Assembly: GCF_000281975.1 (NCBI RefSeq)
Contig: NZ_AKKE01000121.1
Location: 1 to 64,000 of the forward strand
From: Novosphingobium sp. AP12
Lineage (GTDB): Bacteria > Pseudomonadota > Alphaproteobacteria > Sphingomonadales > Sphingomonadaceae
Direction: 5' to 3'
Length of the DNA: 64,000 nucleotides
The notes below the pieces were generated by a model. That model searched no databases. It was not told the DNA's origin and worked only from the letters and a program-made list of their open reading frames with translations. Shown piece by piece: positions 42,384 through 51,384 of the stretch. The position numbers and the translations under genes were made by a program. How positions within the stretch are numbered: position 1 is the first letter of the stretch; each line of letters starts with the position of its first letter.

Positions 42384-42534
42384 GCTGCAAAAGGCGAGGT
42401 GGCGAGGGAGGAAACCAGCGGGCCGGGTCATCCAGCGGATATACCGCGGCGCGGTCCATGTAGGAAAGCGCGGCCTGCCTGTCCGAACCCGACAGAACGT
42501 TTGCCAAACGCGCCGCAACGCATAGTCTGGCCCC

Positions 42535-43482
42535 ATGCAGCCAGCCTCCACCGCCCGCCCCTGCGCGACCATCGCTCGCGCTCTCCTCCCGCTCGGCGCG
42601 GCCGCACTGCTGGTCGGCGCCGCGCCCGCGCCGAAACCCCTCCACTTCGACCACTGGATCGACGGCACGGCGGAAAGCGAGCCCGAGATGCAGGTCCAGA
42701 AGATCGACGCCGACACCTTCGTCATCCGCCAGTCGGTCCGCACCAACTTCGAGGCGCCTTTCCTCTACCTCCTGTTCGGCAAGGACCGCGCCCTGCTGAT
42801 CGACAGCGGCGCCGGCGGGCTGAAGATCCGCCCGGCGATCGACCGGCTGATCGGCGAATGGCAGGCCAGACACGGCAACCGCGCCATCGACCTCGTCGTC
42901 GCGCACTCGCACAGCCACGGCGACCATCACGAAGGCGACGACGAATTTCGCGCTCGCCCCCGCACCACCGTCATCGGCCTCGCGCCCCAGCAGGTCGCCA
43001 GCTTCTTTCAGGTGAAGGACTGGCCGCGCAGCACCGGCAGCATCGACCTTGGCAAGCGCGTGCTCGACGTGATCCCGACGCCCGGCCACGAGCCGGCGCA
43101 CGTCATGGTTTACGATGCCCGCACGAAGCTGCTGTTCTCCGGCGACATGCTCTATCCCGGAAGGCTCTACGTGCCGCTCGACAAGTTCGGCGATTTTCGC
43201 GCCAGCGCCGACCGGCTGGCCGCCTTCGCGGCGACCCATCCGGTCCGGGCGCTACTGGGCGCGCATATCGAAATGACGACCACGCCGGGCCAGGACTATC
43301 CGATGGAAGCGCCGACCCATGTCTCGGAACGCGCCCTCCCGCTGGCGCCCTCGGTGATCGGCGAACTTCAGAAAGCCGTGGACGGGGCGGCGGACAAGGC
43401 CGCCAACGGAGGCCCCGCACCAACGATCGACCGGCACGCCGACTTCATCGTCTACCCACGCCCGCCAAGACCGGCTGCCTGA
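42535..43482 (+). CDS. Exported metallo-beta-lactamase-fold hydrolase
   Basis: This 315-residue protein has an N-terminal hydrophobic segment (IARALLPLGAAALLVGAAPAP) suggesting export. The zinc-binding motif is HSHGDH (His126, His128, Asp130, His131) in VVAHSHSHGDHHEGDD. Further zinc ligands are likely His in TPGHEPAH and Asp in LLFSGDMLYPG, then a C-terminal His in LLGAHIEMT. Such enzymes hydrolyse esters, lactones, lactams or thioesters; nothing identifies the substrate. Its upstream region contains the 21-bp repeat array. It converges on purQ with 24 bases between stops. Confidence 0.88.
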   Translation: MQPASTARPCATIARALLPLGAAALLVGAAPAPKPLHFDHWIDGTAESEPEMQVQKIDADTFVIRQSVRTNFEAPFLYLLFGKDRALLIDSGAGGLKIRPAIDRLIGEWQARHGNRAIDLVVAHSHSHGDHHEGDDEFRARPRTTVIGLAPQQVASFFQVKDWPRSTGSIDLGKRVLDVIPTPGHEPAHVMVYDARTKLLFSGDMLYPGRLYVPLDKFGDFRASADRLAAFAATHPVRALLGAHIEMTTTPGQDYPMEAPTHVSERALPLAPSVIGELQKAVDGAADKAANGGPAPTIDRHADFIVYPRPPRPAA

Positions 43483-43506
43483 CGGATTTCGGCTACCGAA
43501 GCGGCG

Positions 43507-44184
43507 TCAGGCCCCCACCAGTCCCCGGATCGCGCTTTCGAATAGGCCGCGCCCGTCGGTGCCGCCGTGGGTGGTCTCGATGGCGCGCTCGGGGTGCGGC
43601 ATCATGCCCAGCACGTTGCCCGCATCGTTGAGCAGGCCGGCGATCGCACGGGCCGAGCCGTTGACCTCCTCGGCATAGCGGAAGGCGACACGGCCCTCGC
43701 CCTCGAGGCGGTCGAGCGTGGCTTCGTCGGCGAAGTAGTTGCCGTCGTGATGGGCGACCGGGATGCGGATCACCTGCCCGGCTTCATAGGCCGAGGTGAA
43801 CAACGACTGCGCGTTGGCGACTTCCAGCGCGACCTCGCGGCAGACGAAGTTCAGGCCGGCGTTGCGCAGCAGCGCTCCGGGGAGCAGTCCGCTCTCGGTC
43901 AGCACCTGGAAACCGTTGCACACGCCGAGCACCGGCACGCCGCGCTCCGCGGCGGCGACCACGGCCTTCATGATCGGCGAGCGCGAGGCGATCGCGCCGC
44001 AGCGCAGGTAGTCGCCGTAGGAGAAGCCGCCCGGGACGGCGATGAAGTCCAGTCCGTCGGGCAGTTCGCTGTCGCCGTGCCAGACGCGGTGGGGCGCGGT
44101 GCCCGACACCTTCTCCAGCGCCACCGCCATGTCGCGGTCGCAGTTCGAGCCCGGGAAGGTGATGACGGCGGAGGTGAAGGCCAT
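43507..44184 (-). CDS. purQ: Phosphoribosylformylglycinamidine synthase, glutaminase subunit PurQ
   Basis: This 225-residue class I glutamine amidotransferase supplies ammonia to PurL in step 4 of purine synthesis. The nucleophile is Cys89 in [11 protein letters not shown] and the catalytic pair is His197/Glu199 in MMPHPERA. The N-terminus [13 protein letters not shown] is typical. Its ATG overlaps the stop of purS (TGATG), so PurS and PurQ are coupled; with PurL they form the three-part complex used outside enterobacteria. purL itself is not in this window. Confidence 0.97.
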   Translation of the reverse strand: MAFTSAVITFPGSNCDRDMAVALEKVSGTAPHRVWHGDSELPDGLDFIAVPGGFSYGDYLRCGAIASRSPIMKAVVAAAERGVPVLGVCNGFQVLTESGLLPGALLRNAGLNFVCREVALEVANAQSLFTSAYEAGQVIRIPVAHHDGNYFADEATLDRLEGEGRVAFRYAEEVNGSARAIAGLLNDAGNVLGMMPHPERAIETTHGGTDGRGLFESAIRGLVGA

Positions 44185-44420
44185 CAGGCGGCCACCTTCT
44201 CGATGCGGTAGTTCTCGATCACCATGTTGGCGAGGAGCTTGCGGCACATGTCGTCGATCGCCTCGTCCGAGACGCTGTCGGCCACGTCGAGTTCGAACAG
44301 GCGGCCGGCGCGCACGTCGTTGACGCCCGCGAAGCCGAGGCCCTCGAGCGAGTGGTGGATCGCGCGGCCCTGGGGATCGAGGACGCCGGGCTTGAGGCTG
44401 ACGTGGACGCGGACTTTCAT
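44184..44420 (-). CDS. purS: Phosphoribosylformylglycinamidine synthase subunit PurS
   Basis: This 78-residue protein bridges PurL and PurQ. It starts [21 protein letters not shown] and has the family features [17 protein letters not shown] and [11 protein letters not shown]. Length is standard. It lies directly upstream of purQ on the minus strand with a one-base overlap. The order purC-purS-purQ seen in many alphaproteobacteria is broken here: the gene on the other side (44604, plus strand) is an SDR dehydrogenase. Confidence 0.95.
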   Translation of the reverse strand: MKVRVHVSLKPGVLDPQGRAIHHSLEGLGFAGVNDVRAGRLFELDVADSVSDEAIDDMCRKLLANMVIENYRIEKVAA

Positions 44421-44603
44421 CGCAGGGCCTTTCGGTGGCGCAGATTCGTTCGGAGCGCCTATGACTCCTGAGGGCCTTCGAAGCAAGTCGCAGGCGTCCG
44501 TGACGGGACGGGAACGCGAAGGAATGCCCGCCATTGAACGCTCGGGCCCAACCTGCCATCTGATCGCAGAGGCCGGTTCGGCCCAGACGGAGTTTCAGAT
44601 ACG

Positions 44604-45509
44604 ATGACCATCTCCTTTGCCGGACAGGTCGCGGTGGTCACCGGCGCGGGCAATGGCCTGGGCCGGGCCTATGCGCTGGAACTGGCGCGGCGCGGAGCGA
44701 AAGTCGTCGTCAACGACCTCGGCGCCGCGCGCGACGGAACCGGCCATTCCGAGGCGGCGATGGCCGTGGTCGATGAAATCCGCGAGGCCGGCGGCGAGGC
44801 GATGGCCGACGGCGGCGACGTCTCCGACTATGCGCAGATGGAGCAGATGGCCGCGCGCGCGAAGGAGGCATGGGGCGGCGTCCACGTCCTCGTCAACAAC
44901 GCCGGCATCCTGCGCGACCGCACCTTCGCCAAGATGGACCCGGCCGATTTCGAACTGGTCGTGCGCGTCCACCTGCTCGGCAGCGCGTTTGCCACCAAGG
45001 CCGTGTGGGACACGATGCGCGAGCAGAACTACGGCCGCGTGCTGATGACCACCTCGTCCTCGGGCCTCGGCGGCAACTTCGGGCAGGCCAACTACAGCGC
45101 CGCGAAGGCGGGCGTGCTGGGCCTCGCCCGCACTTTGCGGCTGGAGGGCGCCAAGTACGGCATCCGCGTCAACTCGATCTCCCCGACGGCCGGCACGCGC
45201 ATGACCGCCGACATCTTCCCGGACGACGCCTACAAAGCCTTCGAGCCCGAAAACGCCGTGCCCGCCGCGATTTTCCTCGTCTCGAAGGACGCCCCCACCG
45301 ACGCCATCGTCGCGGCGGGCGGCGGCGTTTTCCAGGGCGCGTGGATCACCATCAACGATGGCGTGCTACTCCCCGAAGGCCAGCGCAGCGCGGAGGATGT
45401 CGCCGCAGCCTGGTCCGCCATTTCCGATCGCACGGGCGCCCACGTCGTCGAAAACGGCATGGAGCAGGCCCAGCACGCGCTGGCGATGCTGCTGAAAGCG
45501 CAGGACTGA
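44604..45509 (+). CDS. Short-chain dehydrogenase, 3-hydroxyacyl-CoA dehydrogenase-like
   Basis: This 301-residue SDR enzyme has the cofactor motif TGAGNGLG (residues 13-20) and NNAG in [14 protein letters not shown]. The catalytic Ser-Tyr-Lys set appears as [22 protein letters not shown]. The segment [13 protein letters not shown] after the second beta strand, with a D-L-G, is typical of the peroxisomal-type multifunctional enzyme (HSD17B4/MFE-2) N-terminal domain, which oxidises 3-hydroxyacyl-CoA with NAD. The extra 50 C-terminal residues fit that group. It stands alone, divergent from purS, but could complement the beta-oxidation genes at 12-29 kb, which lack a dehydrogenase of this type. 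Confidence 0.88.
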   Translation: MTISFAGQVAVVTGAGNGLGRAYALELARRGAKVVVNDLGAARDGTGHSEAAMAVVDEIREAGGEAMADGGDVSDYAQMEQMAARAKEAWGGVHVLVNNAGILRDRTFAKMDPADFELVVRVHLLGSAFATKAVWDTMREQNYGRVLMTTSSSGLGGNFGQANYSAAKAGVLGLARTLRLEGAKYGIRVNSISPTAGTRMTADIFPDDAYKAFEPENAVPAAIFLVSKDAPTDAIVAAGGGVFQGAWITINDGVLLPEGQRSAEDVAAAWSAISDRTGAHVVENGMEQAQHALAMLLKAQD

Positions 45510-45588
45510 GACGCGGCGCTATCCCGGTTGACGTAAGCGCGAGCGGCGGGCAGCTTGGCTCCCGCAGCATTCGGGGGAAAGCCGCAGC

Positions 45589-46257
45589 ATGGACTATCTT
45601 TCACGGCGCGACAGTTCGCGCCTGCTCACCATCGCGCGCGTCACGCAGGTGTTCATCTGGATCTACGTCGCCGTCTGGGCCGTGGAAGCGCTGGCGAACG
45701 CCTGGTCGCTCAGCATGATGCTGTCCAACGGCTTCGGCCGGCCGACGTTCATCGTCCTGGCCGTGCGCGGCCTCGCCATGATGCTCGGATCGCTGGTGTT
45801 CCTGCCTACGGCGGTGCTGTTCCTGATCTGGTTCCACAAGGCGATCGCCAATCTCCACGAGGCCGGCCTCGCTGGCCTGCGGGCGCGGCCGGGCTGGACC
45901 GTGGGCAGCTTCTTCGTGCCGGTCGCCAACCTCTTCGTGCCGTTCCGCGCCATGCGCGAGTTGTGGAACCGCAGCCACGGCGAGGACGAATGGCAGGCCG
46001 AGGGCGCCGTCGGCGATGTCGGCATATGGTGGACATGCTACCTCGCAGGCACCCTGCTGGTCGCTTTCGTCACGGGCACCCGCTTGTTCAACCTCCTCAC
46101 CAACGCCGTGGTCATGACACCGCGGGGGGTGCACGAGATGCTGAGCCTGTGCGGCACTGGCATGTGGTGCGTGTCCGGCGTGTTCCTGGCGCGTATCGTC
46201 GGCAAGGTGAGCCAGGCCCAGCAGTCGCTGTCCGACGACCGACTGACGTTCATGTAA
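45589..46257 (+). CDS. DUF4328-type integral membrane protein
   Basis: This 222-residue protein has about five membrane helices (VTQVFIWIYVAVWAVEALA, MMLGSLVFLPTAVLFLIWF, then the segments near residues 105, 145 and 190). The motif FFVPVANLFVPFRAMRELW is characteristic of DUF4328 proteins. WFHKAIANLHEAG before it is also shared. No function is known. It ends 25 bases from the convergent EF-hand gene. Confidence 0.75.
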   Translation: MDYLSRRDSSRLLTIARVTQVFIWIYVAVWAVEALANAWSLSMMLSNGFGRPTFIVLAVRGLAMMLGSLVFLPTAVLFLIWFHKAIANLHEAGLAGLRARPGWTVGSFFVPVANLFVPFRAMRELWNRSHGEDEWQAEGAVGDVGIWWTCYLAGTLLVAFVTGTRLFNLLTNAVVMTPRGVHEMLSLCGTGMWCVSGVFLARIVGKVSQAQQSLSDDRLTFM

Positions 46258-46282
46258 GCGGGCTCGGTCCCGCCGCCTGACC

Positions 46283-47011
46283 TCAGCGCGGCGGACCGCC
46301 CGGAGGATCGCCGCGCCCGCCCGGGCCGCGTCCGCCGGGACCGCCTGCGGGGCGCAGTTCCTGCGGCGAGAGTTCGCCGTCTCGGTCCTTGTCGGCCTCG
46401 TCGAAGTGCCTGCCTTCGTAAGCCAGCAGTTCCTCGAGGCTGACGCCGGCGTCGTAGTTGGTGTTGGCGCTGGCGATCACGGTGCCGTTCAGAGGCTCGA
46501 TCATGGCGGCGATCACGTAGCCGTCCTCGCCTTCCGGGCTGGGCATGATGGCATCGGCGACCGGGCCATTGCGGTCGCCGGAGGCCTGCGCGTCGCTCGA
46601 TGCGACCGAGCCCATCTGCTTCTGCCAGACCATGAACTCGGCCGGGGAAACATTGCCGTCGCGGTTGGTGTCGACCGCCGCGAAGCGCGCGCGGATGGTC
46701 GCCTCGCGCCGTGCATCGACGACGCCGTGCAGTTCGGCTATGGTCACGGTGCCGTCCTTGTTGGCGTCCGCCTCGCGGAACATGCCGGTGACGAGCTTGT
46801 CGAACTGCTTGCGCTTGACCGCCTTGGGCGGGCGCGGGGGCGTGGGGCGCCCCTCGCCCGGCCCTTCGCCGCCGCCCATGTCACCTCCCATGCCGCCGCC
46901 TCCCATGCCTCCCATCCCGCCGCTCATGCCGCCCGGCATGTCCTGGGCCAGAGAGGCGGATGAGACCAGCGACAGCGAGGCCGCGACGACAATCAGGGAT
47001 ATCTTGCGCAT
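46283..47011 (-). CDS. Exported EF-hand calcium-binding protein
   Basis: This 242-residue protein has a signal peptide (MRKISLIVVAASLSLVSSAS, cleavage near SLAQD), then a Met/Gly-rich low-complexity stretch (repeats of GGMGG). EF-hand loops follow at ADANKDGTVTIAEL and VDTNRDGNVSPAEF. A third, weaker site is NTNYDAGVSLEEL, and a fourth is ADKDRDGELSPQEL near the C-terminus. A second Gly/Pro-rich tail ends the protein. It probably binds calcium in the periplasm. ATG 47011 gives the best signal peptide; a GTG at 47026 would add five residues. Confidence 0.85.
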   Translation of the reverse strand: MRKISLIVVAASLSLVSSASLAQDMPGGMSGGMGGMGGGGMGGDMGGGEGPGEGRPTPPRPPKAVKRKQFDKLVTGMFREADANKDGTVTIAELHGVVDARREATIRARFAAVDTNRDGNVSPAEFMVWQKQMGSVASSDAQASGDRNGPVADAIMPSPEGEDGYVIAAMIEPLNGTVIASANTNYDAGVSLEELLAYEGRHFDEADKDRDGELSPQELRPAGGPGGRGPGGRGDPPGGPPR

Positions 47012-47056
47012 CAGGCCGCTTTGCACTCTCGTTTTGCAGGAAGATTTCAGGTCAGC

Positions 47057-47437
47057 TCAGTCCTCGACGACCTTGAGCAGCTTGCGCTCCAGCGGACTGA
47101 GCACGTTGGACAGGTCGTGCCCGCGCTTGAGCACCTGGCCGACTTCGCCGAACAGCGTCCACATGCCCTGCTTGCCGCGCAGTGCCGGGCGTTTCTCGAT
47201 GCGGGCCTGCGGGCGTTCGGCAGAGCGGCGGAAGGCGCTGAAACTTGCCGCCTCCCGCGCGAAGTCCATAGCGTAATCGCGCCACAACCCGGCGGCGACC
47301 ATGCGCCCGTAGAGGTCGAGGATGCGCTGGAGTTCCATCCGGTCGAACCCGACCTGCAACGGCCCGGTGCTGCGTCCGCCGGGAAAGGCGACGACGCTTC
47401 CGGTTATCGAACTGCTACCCTGCGGACCTGCTGCCAT
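47057..47437 (-). CDS. DUF2794 family protein
   Basis: This is a 126-residue protein with the conserved DUF2794 core: VGFDRMELQRILDLYGRMVAAGLWRDYAMDF and SAFRRSAERPQARIEKRP, then GKQGMWTLFGEVGQVLKRGHDLSNVL. The family is alphaproteobacterial and uncharacterised. It follows cysE on the minus strand with only 5 bases between stop and start, so it is co-translated with it. Confidence 0.85.
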   Translation of the reverse strand: MAAGPQGSSSITGSVVAFPGGRSTGPLQVGFDRMELQRILDLYGRMVAAGLWRDYAMDFAREAASFSAFRRSAERPQARIEKRPALRGKQGMWTLFGEVGQVLKRGHDLSNVLSPLERKLLKVVED

Positions 47438-47442
47438 TCAGT

Positions 47443-48177
47443 TCAGATGCCCTTCAACACCGGCTCGCCAGCTCGTTCGGAAACGCGCTCCTGCTGCTCG
47501 CGCTCAGCCAGCAGGGCTTCGACACGGGCACCGAGGCGGGCGACCTGCTCCTCCAGCTCGTCGATCCGCTGCTCGCTATGGCCGCGCTGTCCGCCTACGG
47601 GCTCGCAAGGTTCTTTGCAGGGGGTGCCGTAGGGCATGAAGTCCTTGGCGTAAGTTTCCGCCTTCACGAGCGTGGAGCGGGCCTTGACGCCGATCATCGT
47701 CGCACCCTCGGGCACGTCCTCGGTCACCACCGCGCTGGCGCCGATGCGCGCGCGGCGGCCGATCGTGACGGGTCCGATGATCTGTGCGCCCGAACCGACG
47801 ATCACGTTGTCGAGCAGTGTCGGGTGGCGCTTGCCGCCGACGCCGTTGGTGGGGTTGGAGCCGCCCAGCGTCACGCACTGGTAGATCGTCACGTTGTCGC
47901 CGATGATCGCAGTCTCGCCGATCACGGTGAAGCCGTGGTCGATGAAGAAGTTTCTCCCGATCTCGGCGCCCGGATGGATGTCGATCGCGGTCAGGAAGCG
48001 CGAGAGATGGTTGACGACGCGGGCAAGGAAGAACAGGTCGGCGCGAAACAGCGCGTGCGCGATGCGGTGCCAGAATACCGCCCATACGCCGGGATAAAGC
48101 AGCACTTCCCAGCGCGAACGCGGTGCGGGATCGCGCGCGACGATGGAATCCAGGTAGCGGACAAGATTACCCAGCAT
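47443..48177 (-). CDS. cysE: Serine O-acetyltransferase (CysE/EpsC type)
   Basis: This is a 244-residue hexapeptide-repeat acetyltransferase that makes O-acetylserine for cysteine synthesis. Key stretches are DIHPGAEIGRNFFIDHGFTV with the catalytic His, TVIGETAIIGDNVTIYQCVTLGG, and KRHPTLLDNVIVGSGAQIIG. The short N-terminal helical region places it with the EpsC/short CysE type. The C-terminal 45 residues form a charged coiled coil (QRIDELEEQVARLGARVEALLAE), an extension not needed for catalysis that may mediate assembly. It is co-directional with the DUF2794 gene. Confidence 0.93.
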   Translation of the reverse strand: MLGNLVRYLDSIVARDPAPRSRWEVLLYPGVWAVFWHRIAHALFRADLFFLARVVNHLSRFLTAIDIHPGAEIGRNFFIDHGFTVIGETAIIGDNVTIYQCVTLGGSNPTNGVGGKRHPTLLDNVIVGSGAQIIGPVTIGRRARIGASAVVTEDVPEGATMIGVKARSTLVKAETYAKDFMPYGTPCKEPCEPVGGQRGHSEQRIDELEEQVARLGARVEALLAEREQQERVSERAGEPVLKGI

Positions 48178-48262
48178 TGCCCGAAACTCCCATCAATCGG
48201 CCCTGTTTGCAACTCTCGTGCGACATCGTTGCCCTCATGGCGGCCCTCACGCCCCCGAATGT

Positions 48263-48910
48263 CTAAGCCAGGCCGCCGCCTTTAGTCTCAATCAGGGCGT
48301 CGCGCCAGATGGCCATGGTGGGCGCCGCCTTGCGTTCCAGACTGAGCCTGTCGATCGCGGCGACCAGATTTTCCACGCCTAGGTGGCTACGGGTACAACG
48401 TCCTGCAAGGTATTGAGTTGCCGAGTCGTCGAGAACCAGCCCGCGCATCTCGGCGTGTACCTCGATCAGCGCTGCCAGCATGTCGTCGTCGGGCTCGCCG
48501 ATCTCGAGGTCGAGGGCGGCGCCGAGGCGCGAGGACAGGTCGGGCAGAGCGACGCGCCACCGGGCGCCCTCGCCTTCCGCTCCATCGGCTTCATCGGCGC
48601 CCGGCGCGAAGCGGCGATCGGCGACGATCAGCAGCGGGCGGCCGCTTTCCTGCGCGCGGTTCCAGCGGTGGAACAGCTCGGCCTCGTCCATGTCCTGCGC
48701 GTCGTCGATCACGTCGACCGCCCCGGACGCGCCGAACCAGCGCGCCAGCAGCGACTTGCCTGAACGCGGCGGGCCGGAGAGGATCGCGGTGTGGAACGGC
48801 CACTTGCCGGGCTCGAGCAGCGCGTCGACCACGCCCGCGTTCGCCGTGCCGACGACGATGCGCGGAGGACTGTCGCTCGCGGCGGACAGCGGAAGGGCGA
48901 TCTGCCTCAT
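48263..48910 (-). CDS. hdaA: HdaA/Hda homologue, DnaA-related regulator of replication initiation
   Basis: This is a 215-residue AAA+ protein lacking the DnaA DNA-binding domain. An N-terminal sliding-clamp motif QIALPL (residues 3-8) should bind the beta clamp. The Walker A region is GPPRSGKS (46-53), with a Walker B-like VIDDAQDMD. A C-terminal sensor region (RCTRSHLGVENLVAAIDRLS) matches Hda proteins. With the clamp it stimulates ATP hydrolysis by DnaA (family knowledge). It is the second gene after the 48924-50210 gene, gap 13 bases, an order I recall from other sphingomonads. Confidence 0.9.
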   Translation of the reverse strand: MRQIALPLSAASDSPPRIVVGTANAGVVDALLEPGKWPFHTAILSGPPRSGKSLLARWFGASGAVDVIDDAQDMDEAELFHRWNRAQESGRPLLIVADRRFAPGADEADGAEGEGARWRVALPDLSSRLGAALDLEIGEPDDDMLAALIEVHAEMRGLVLDDSATQYLAGRCTRSHLGVENLVAAIDRLSLERKAAPTMAIWRDALIETKGGGLA

Positions 48911-48923
48911 CGCGAAGGCAGCC

Positions 48924-50210
48924 CTAGCGGCTGATCCTCAGCGCGCCGCCCCCGCTGGACACCTTCCAGCCCTGCGCGCGCAGGGCCGAGGCGAGGCGCT
49001 CGGAGCCTCCGGCCACCGTCACCCGCATGACCGAGGTGCCGCCGATGGCGAGGCTGACGGTTGCCGCGCCCTGGACGCCCGGCACACCGCGAACGGCGGC
49101 CAGCGCCGCGTCGACGGCGGCGGCATCGGGCGTCGCGAACTGGACGGTGACGGCCTCGGTCGGCGCGCCGGTCACGTCTTCCGGGCGGATCGTGGGGGCC
49201 GGGAGCGGGATGACCGGAGCCAGGTCCTCGTCACCCTTGGGCATGAGCTTCTGGCGCAGTTCCTCGAATGCGCGGTCGAGCGCGGCGCCGCCGGCAAGGA
49301 TCGTCGGGTCGGGACGCAGCTGGCCCTGCATCAGTGCGTCGCGGTAGAGCCCGTCGATCCGCGCGACAGCCTCGTCCATCATGCGCGGCAGTTCAGCCTC
49401 GCTCGCCGCGGTCATGGTGAAGCTGCCGAGGAAGGTGTTGTCCGGGCCGTAGCGCGCGGTGAAGGTGCCGTTGATCGGACCGCCGGGCCACTGCCTTTCG
49501 AGCCGCGCGACGGGGCTCACCACGTCGGACGCCTCGAACTGCCCGAGCACGGTGCGCCACCACAGGCGGCTGCGGCGACCGGCCTGACCGGCGGTGAGGA
49601 TCAGCGATTCGCCGCCCGAGCCGGTCGGCCGCACATAGTCGACCGGGCTGGTGGAGGTCTGGAACTCGGCCCAGGCGCGCTGCCACGGACCGCGAACCTC
49701 GAAGACCTGCCGCACACCGCCCGATTGCAGCACCGGGATCAGCAGCAGCGGCGCCGAGCGCGGGCCTACACCGGCGGCGCTGCCGGCGCCCCCCACGTAC
49801 TGCCCGGCCTTGGCCTTGTCGAAGATGACCCCGAGCGTGGCGATGTAGCGGTGCGGTCCGACCTGTTCGTGGCCGATGACCACCGAGGAGACCATCGCAT
49901 CGATCGATTCGATCGGCATGTCCGGCCCGCCCAGCTTCTTCCAGGCTTCCTTCTGCGCCTGCTTCCACCCGGCGATCCGCGCCTCCGCCCCGGTCTTGCC
50001 GGTGACGTCGACCTGGATGCCGTTGACCTGGATGTCCTCGGAATTGGCGAGCGGGGCGATGCCGCGGTCGCCTTCGATCTGGGCGATCAGCTGCGCTCCC
50101 CCCAGCGCGGCGAGCGCGAGCAATGCCGCTCCGCCCCACGCGAAGGCAGTTTTCCTGGACGGACCCTTGCGGGCAGCCCGCGGGATTTTTGGGGAGATCG
50201 TGAACGCCAT
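48924..50210 (-). CDS. Membrane-anchored conserved protein (DUF2066-like)
   Basis: This 428-residue protein has one N-terminal membrane anchor ([21 protein letters not shown]) after a basic start, and a large extracytoplasmic part. The early segment ([30 protein letters not shown], then [34 protein letters not shown]) resembles DUF2066 proteins. The last 70 residues ([20 protein letters not shown] and [15 protein letters not shown]) look like a small ferredoxin-like fold, similar to heavy-metal-associated domains but without the CxxC. Function unknown. ATG 50210 is chosen; further upstream the frame would overlap purM. It precedes hdaA in a two-gene operon. Confidence 0.75.
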   Translation of the reverse strand: MAFTISPKIPRAARKGPSRKTAFAWGGAALLALAALGGAQLIAQIEGDRGIAPLANSEDIQVNGIQVDVTGKTGAEARIAGWKQAQKEAWKKLGGPDMPIESIDAMVSSVVIGHEQVGPHRYIATLGVIFDKAKAGQYVGGAGSAAGVGPRSAPLLLIPVLQSGGVRQVFEVRGPWQRAWAEFQTSTSPVDYVRPTGSGGESLILTAGQAGRRSRLWWRTVLGQFEASDVVSPVARLERQWPGGPINGTFTARYGPDNTFLGSFTMTAASEAELPRMMDEAVARIDGLYRDALMQGQLRPDPTILAGGAALDRAFEELRQKLMPKGDEDLAPVIPLPAPTIRPEDVTGAPTEAVTVQFATPDAAAVDAALAAVRGVPGVQGAATVSLAIGGTSVMRVTVAGGSERLASALRAQGWKVSSGGGALRISR

Positions 50211-50280
50211 TGTCGAAACCGGGGGCCTTTTGCCCAAACGGCGATGGAAATCCAAGCCACAAAGCGCTAGGCGCGCCGAC

Positions 50281-51384
50281 ATGTCCGACGATAACTCTCC
50301 GAAGAGCTATAGCTACGAGCAGGCAGGCGTCTCGATCGCCGCCGGAAACGCGCTGGTAAAGGCCATCGCCCCGCTCGCGAAATCCACCGCGCGTCCGGGC
50401 GCAGACGCGGAGCTTGGCGGCTTCGGCGGCTTCTTCGATCCGCGCGCGGCGGGCTACAAGGACCCGCTGCTGGTCGCCGCCAACGACGGCGTCGGCACCA
50501 AGGTCAAGCTCGCGATCGACCACGACCGGCACGACCAGATCGGCATCGACCTGGTCGCCATGTGCGTCAACGACCTCATCGTCCAGGGCGCCGAGCCACT
50601 GTTCTTCCTCGACTATTTCGCCACCGGCAAGCTGGAAAGCGGCATCGCCGAGCGAGTCGTCGCCGGCATCGCCGAGGGCTGCAAGATCTCCGGCTGCGCG
50701 CTCATCGGCGGCGAGACCGCTGAAATGCCCGGCATGTATGCGGCAGGCGACTACGACCTCGCGGGCTTCTGCGTCGGCGCGGTGGAGCGCGGCGAGCAGC
50801 TCACCGGCGACAAGGTGGCTTCGGGCGACGTGCTGCTGGGCCTAGCCTCGTCGGGGGTGCATTCGAACGGCTACTCGCTGGTCCGTCGTCTCGCCGAAGA
50901 CAAGGGCTGGAAGCTGAACCGCCCCGCCCTGTTCGACTCCGACACGCTGCTGATCGACGCGCTGATCGCGCCTACGCGCATCTACGTGAAGAGCTTGCTG
51001 CCGTTCATCCGTGCCGGGCGCATCCACGCCCTCGCCCACATCACTGGTGGCGGCTTGCTCGAGAATATCCCGCGCGTTTTGCCCAAGGGCCTCCACGCGC
51101 GAATCGACGCCGACGCCTGGCCCCAGCCGCGACTGATGGCGTTCCTGCAGGCGCAGGGCCACATCGAGCCCGCCGAAATGGCCCGCACCTTCAACTGCGG
51201 CATCGGCATGGTCCTCGCTGTGGCAGCGGGCGAAGCCGCCGCGCTCAAGACCGAGCTGGAAGCGGCGGGCGAGACGGTCTTCGTGATCGGCGCGATCGAA
51301 CCCGGCGAAAAGGGTTGCACCGTACAGGGCTCGGCCGAGGCATGGTCCGCGCGCGAGGCATGGGAAGCAGTCCACCTTGGCTGA
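50281..51384 (+). CDS. purM: Phosphoribosylformylglycinamidine cyclo-ligase (AIR synthetase)
   Basis: This 367-residue enzyme forms aminoimidazole ribotide from FGAM with ATP. It contains [47 protein letters not shown] and [14 protein letters not shown], all conserved in PurM; C-terminal [16 protein letters not shown] completes the pattern. The ATG at 50281 gives the normal N-terminus; the open frame extends upstream antisense to the neighbouring gene. It overlaps purN by 8 bases. Confidence 0.97.
   Translation: MSDDNSPKSYSYEQAGVSIAAGNALVKAIAPLAKSTARPGADAELGGFGGFFDPRAAGYKDPLLVAANDGVGTKVKLAIDHDRHDQIGIDLVAMCVNDLIVQGAEPLFFLDYFATGKLESGIAERVVAGIAEGCKISGCALIGGETAEMPGMYAAGDYDLAGFCVGAVERGEQLTGDKVASGDVLLGLASSGVHSNGYSLVRRLAEDKGWKLNRPALFDSDTLLIDALIAPTRIYVKSLLPFIRAGRIHALAHITGGGLLENIPRVLPKGLHARIDADAWPQPRLMAFLQAQGHIEPAEMARTFNCGIGMVLAVAAGEAAALKTELEAAGETVFVIGAIEPGEKGCTVQGSAEAWSAREAWEAVHLG

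Noticed and set aside
49876..50280. N-terminal extension of purM
   Set aside because: It overlaps the oppositely oriented DUF2066-like gene; PurM homology begins at the ATG at 50281.
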